Source of the DNA: Ficedula albicollis
Lineage: Eukaryota > Chordata > Aves > Passeriformes > Muscicapidae
Assembly (NCBI RefSeq): GCF_000247815.1
Contig: NC_021693.1
Span: forward strand, 274,595-338,594
Length of the DNA stretch: 64,000 nucleotides
Direction of reading: 5' to 3'
A program made the position numbers and the translations under genes. Numbering within the stretch: the stretch's first letter is position 1; the number at the start of each line of letters is the position of its first letter. This document shows, piece by piece, positions 53,104-64,000 of this stretch. Below the pieces are notes generated by a model. The model was not told the origin of the DNA, made no database searches, and was given only the letters and a program-made list of their open reading frames with translations.

Positions 53104-53634
53104 TGAGTTAGACGGAGCCACCTGGAGTGTGTGGGGGAAACCAATGTGGGGGGCAGCTGGAGGATTTTGGAAACTGAGGCACTGGGAGATGGAGAAATTG
53201 GGGTACAAGGGAAAGGGGGATATGGGGCAGTAGATAGGGAAAAAGTGTGCTGGGGGGAACAGGTACCAGGGAAACTGAGGCACAAGGTCCTGGGATGGGG
53301 GAAAATAGGGGTGGGGGGAAGTGGAGTCGAACGCAGCAAGGCATGTGGTGGGGGAAGTTGGGGTTTGGAGAACTACGAGGAATGCAGAAATAGATATAGG
53401 AAATTGGGGTTTGGGGGAAACGGGCACAGGGGAACTGGGGCACAGGGGAGACTGGGATGGATGAACCAGGAAGGGAATGGGGCTGGGGAGCTGGAGCACG
53501 GCAGGAGCTGAGGGAGGGAAGGAAATGGGTACAGTGGGTGGGGAATACACAGGGCATGGTGAGCAGGTTACAGGGAGAATCCAGGGCATGGGGGAAACTG
53601 AAGCACCGGAAGATTTCTGGCTTAAAAAACAGCA
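53104..53634. repeat. G/A-rich degenerate repeats between MAT2A and GGCX
   Basis: Repeated 'GGGGAAACTGAGGCAC' and 'GAAATTGGGGTTTGG' units. The two genes converge here. No coding seen. Confidence 0.6.
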
Positions 53635-53640
53635 TTTATT
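53635..53640 (-). terminator. GGCX: GGCX poly(A) signal
   Basis: AATAAA on the minus strand only eight bases beyond the GGCX stop codon (53649-53651), implying a very short 3' UTR, or a longer one using another signal. Confidence 0.55.
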
Positions 53641-53648
53641 TGGGGCGT

Positions 53649-60881
<7,233 letters not shown>

Positions 60882-61928
60882 CGTGGGGGTGAGGGGTGCC
60901 CCTGGGGTGCTTAGGGGGTCCCTTCGGGGGCTCCAGCGCACGTGTGAGGGTCTGGGCTGCCCACAGGGTGCCATGGGGTGCCCACAGAGTGCTTACAGGG
61001 TTCCTCTGGGGTGTGTATGGGAGGCTGGGGGGTGCCAAGCGGGTGCCTATGGGGTGCGGGGGCGTGTCCGGGGGACCCAGAAGGAGCCTGGGGAGGCGCC
61101 TCTGGAGTGATTGGGGTGGACGTGGTGCACCTGTGGGCTGCTTTGACATGGGGTTCACATGGGGTGTCTAGGGTGCATACGAGGTGCTAGGTGGGTTCAC
61201 AGAGGGTGCCTGGGGTGCCCCTCACATGGGGTGTCCAGGGTGCATACGAGGTGCCAGGTGGGTTCACAGAGGGTGCCTGGGGTGCCCGTGAAGTGCTTAG
61301 GGGGTCTCTTTGGGGTTTCTGGGGCTCATATGGAGGTCTGGGGTATGTGTGGGGTGCCAAGGGGTGCACATAGGGTGCTGGGGAGTTCACACTGTTCCTG
61401 CAGGTTGCTTGGGGGCATGCATGCCTGGGGCTGCTCAGAGGGTGCTGGAGGTGGTGGGGTGTGTGGGATGCCTGTAGGGGCTCGAGGGAGTGCCTAGGAT
61501 GCCCATGGGGTGCTCAGCTTGGGGTGGCCCTGTGGGGCCTGTGGGGGAATCAAGGCACTTAAGGGATGCTTCAAATGGTATATGTGGTATCCAGGGAGCA
61601 TACGGGTTGTCTGAGATACATACGGGATGCCATGGAGGTGCCTGTAGGGTGTTTGGAGAGGTGCACATAGGGTGATTGGGGTGGACATGGGGTGCCTTGT
61701 GGGTACTGTGGGGGCACCTTTCAGGTAACCTGTAGGGTGTATATGGGGTGTGGGGAGCGCACAGGGTGTATATGGGGCTCCCATGGGTTGCTGGGGTGCC
61801 CATGGGGGGCTTGACGGGTACCTTTGTGGTGCCTGGGGTGTTTGTAGGGGGCTGTGGAGTGTTGTGGGGGTGTCCAGGATACATGTGGGGTGCTGGAGGT
61901 GCTCCCTGACCCCTGCCCTGTGCTCCAG
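60882..61928. repeat. GGGGTGC-rich repeats, probable VAMP8 intron 1
   Basis: Degenerate units such as CATGGGGTGCC and GGGTGCATACGAGGTGC. A 74-80 bp tandem pair starts at about 61157 and 61234 (ACATGGGGTGTCYAGGG). No exon recognised. Confidence 0.55.
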
Positions 61929-63254
61929 GCAGGGGTCCCGGGGGGAAATCCAGCGGATGTCGCGACAGAGGCCACGACGGGCGAGGGACGTGTGCAGGCG
62001 CTGCAGCGGGAGGTGCAGGGGGTCACCAGCATCATGACCCAGAATGTGGAGCGCATCCTGGCGCGGGGCGAGAACCTGGAGCAGCTGCACAGCAAGAGCC
62101 AGGACCTGGAGGCCACGGTGAGGGGGAGCACAGGGTCACCAGGGTGGGCATAGAGTCCCCAGGGTGCGCGTGAGGTCACCAGGGTGGGCATGGGGTACCC
62201 ACATTGGGCATGGGGTCACCAAGGTGGGCACTGGGTCACCAGGGTGGGCATAGAGTCCCCAGGGTGCGCATGAGGTCACCAGGGTGGGCATAGGGTCAGC
62301 AGGGTGGGCACTGGGTCACCAGGGTGAGCACGGGGTACCCACATTGGGCATGGGGTCACCAAGGTGGCCATGGGGTCACCTTGGGTGGGCACAGGGTCCC
62401 AAAGGTGGGCACAAAGCTCCCTGACTAAGGTGGCACGGTGTCTCTGAGGTAGTCCCAAAGCCCCAAAGGTGGCGCAGGACTCCTGAGGTGGCACTGAGTC
62501 CCCAGGGTGGGGGCTGGAACCCCAGGTCAAGGAACACAAATTCCCCGAGGGCAAGCAGGGTCCCTAAGGGGACTGCAGGGTCCCCAGTGGGGTGGCATGG
62601 GACCCTTGGGTGGCAGGGGTGTCCCTAGGATGTCTGCGGGGGTCCCCAGGATTGCAGTTGGTGTCCCCAGAGTGGCAGCAGAGGGTCCCCAGGGTGGGCA
62701 GGATTGTCTCCTGGATGCCCCTTGGGGTCCCTAGGGTGGCAGGGCTGTCCTCAGGATCTTAGCTGATGTCCCTGCAGTAGCAGTTGGGGTCCCCAGGTGA
62801 CAGAGGTGTTCCCAGAAGCTAAGGGCTGTCTGTCCCCTGCGTGGGATTTGGGTTCCCCAGGGTGGCAGTGTAGTCCCTGGTGTGCAACAGCTGAGTGTCC
62901 TGAGTGGTAGTGGGCAGTCCCCAGGGTGTCAGGGATGTCCCTGAGTGTCACTTGGGATCCCCAGTACGTCAGGAATGTTCCTGGGGTCACAGGAGGTCCC
63001 CCTGGGGTGGCAGTGTGTTGTCCCCAGGTTGTGAGGGCTGTCCCTGGGGGGCATTTGGGGTTCCCAGGGTGTCAGGGATGTCCCCATGTCTCTGAGCACT
63101 GTCCCTGCAGTCAGAGCACTTCCGCACGACGTCCCAGAAGATGGCCCGGCGCTACTGGTGGAAGAATGTAAAGCTGCTCATCATCCTCGGCCTCGTGGGT
63201 GTCATTGTCGTTGTCCTCATCATCCTCCTGGCCACTGGCACCATCCCCACCTAG
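61929..63254 (+). CDS. VAMP8: Vesicle-associated membrane protein 8 / endobrevin (VAMP8), last two exons; exon 1 missing
   Basis: An R-SNARE of late endosomes, lysosomes and secretory granules, needed for regulated exocytosis and autophagosome-lysosome fusion. Exons are 61929-62117 and 63111-63254, joined in phase. The SNARE motif reads [22 protein letters not shown], with the zero-layer arginine in ILARGEN, then DLEAT and [23 protein letters not shown]. The C-terminal tail anchor [20 protein letters not shown] is followed by TIPT and a TAG. The exact 5' boundary of the first visible exon (CAG at 61926-61928 or 61930-61932) and its N-terminal residues are uncertain. The start codon is not in the readable sequence. 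Confidence 0.95.
62118..63095. repeat. Minisatellite of about 20-bp units in VAMP8 intron 2
   Basis: GGTCACCAGGGTGGGCATGG and related GTCCCCAGGGTGGCAG units occupy most of the intron, most regularly at 62130-62400. Confidence 0.85.
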
Positions 63255-63639
63255 AGCCACAGAGACACAGCCACGCCCAGGCCCAAATACAGATGGGGGG
63301 AAGAACCAGCAGGACTTGTGTGTGTGTGTGTGGTGGGGGGGAGGACACATGGGGACATGGTGGGTGACACATGAGCATGGTGAGATGGGCATGGGTCTCT
63401 GACATGGGGAGGACACAGGCATGCAGACACAGGAATATGCATGGGGACATGGGAGGACATGGTGGGGGACAGGCCCCAGGGACACTCACGTGGGGTGACA
63501 ACGGGGACACGTGTGGGGACACAGGCATCAGGGGATGCGTGGGGGGGTGGGTGCTGTGCCAGGGCGCCAGGGGCCGTGCCAGGCACTGAGGAACAAAGGA
63601 CACTATGGTGGCACTGCCACCCTTGGAGGCTGGGGTGAA

Positions 63640-63687
<48 letters not shown>

Positions 63688-64000
63688 CTTGGAGGCTGGG
63701 GTGAAGGGGGGGGAAGGGGGAGGGGCAGTGACAGGGACATGGGGGTCCCCATAGACCTGGACATGGGGGTCCTGGTGTGGCCAGGGACGTGGGGACTCTG
63801 ACATGTGTCTGTGAATGTGGTTTGGGGCCACTTTTCTCGGGGACAGGGCAGTCCCAAGGCACACATGTCTGGGTATCTTGGAGACATGGGGAACCTGGGG
63901 TGCTGTAGGGACAGGGAGCTCTATAGGGACATGTGGGGCTGTAGGGACAGGGGCTCTCTGGGCACATGAGGGGCTGTAGGGACAGGGAGCTCTATAGGGA
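63255..64000. other. VAMP8 3' region and downstream repeats
   Basis: Non-coding sequence: TG repeat at about 63316-63331, GGGGACA-rich units, a poly-G with repeated flank, and at 63890-64000 a tandem GGGGCTGTAGGGACAGGGAG repeat. I found no AATAAA for VAMP8. Confidence 0.5.
63640..63687. other. Poly-G run (48 bp) with repeated flank
   Basis: CTTGGAGGCTGGGGTGAAGG precedes it and recurs immediately after it (63688 onward). Confidence 0.9.

Overview
This window is vertebrate nuclear DNA, most likely from a bird and plausibly from a GC-rich microchromosome. The genes have compact GT-AG introns, and I recognise ten or eleven of them by aligning their exons against remembered vertebrate proteins: RETSAT, ELMOD3, GPAT2, FAHD2A, KCNIP3, COX5B, PURB, H2AZ2, MAT2A, GGCX and VAMP8. 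Bird is inferred from the GC richness, intron compactness, many minisatellites and two LTR fragments that resemble avian ones; nothing in the window identifies a species. I see no bacterial, CRISPR or phage content.

Layout, left to right: RETSAT (minus, first two coding exons only) is head to head with ELMOD3 (plus, 11 coding exons, complete). GPAT2 (plus, 21 coding exons) converges on FAHD2A (minus); KCNIP3 (minus) follows. COX5B (plus) lacks exon 1. PURB (plus) is broken by a gap and by poly-G. H2AZ2 (plus, complete) is followed by MAT2A (plus, complete but with exons 2-4 present twice). GGCX (minus, 14 visible coding exons) is head to head with VAMP8 (plus, exon 1 missing). In human, the RETSAT-ELMOD3 and MAT2A-GGCX-VAMP8 groups lie on 2p11, GPAT2, FAHD2A, KCNIP3 and COX5B on 2q11, and PURB-H2AZ2 on 7p13. 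Here they form one block, and the H2AZ2-MAT2A join is in uninterrupted sequence. The genes are not an operon. Several are housekeeping or metabolic: retinoid reduction, SAM synthesis, vitamin K-dependent carboxylation, glycerolipid acylation and respiration.

Assembly quality dominates the picture. Nineteen long poly-G runs (about 10 kb, roughly 16% of the window) are all G on this strand. They replace first exons, promoters and introns. At least seven poly-G tracts, counting one of only 17-18 bases, are bracketed by a short repeated flank, which shows that they are inserted artefacts. A 20-base exact copy of the Illumina adapter sits inside FAHD2A exon 1, and a 7-base adapter start sits exactly at the junction of a 233-bp duplication upstream of MAT2A. 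Other near-identical tandem duplications affect MAT2A, GPAT2, KCNIP3 and the PURB 3' region.

The most interesting biology is: two METTL16-type hairpins (TACAGAGAA in the loop) in the MAT2A 3' UTR; loss of the motif I histidine in GPAT2; two GC-AG introns in ELMOD3; and paired regulatory motifs upstream of H2AZ2 and FAHD2A. I found no evidence of a wholly new biological system.
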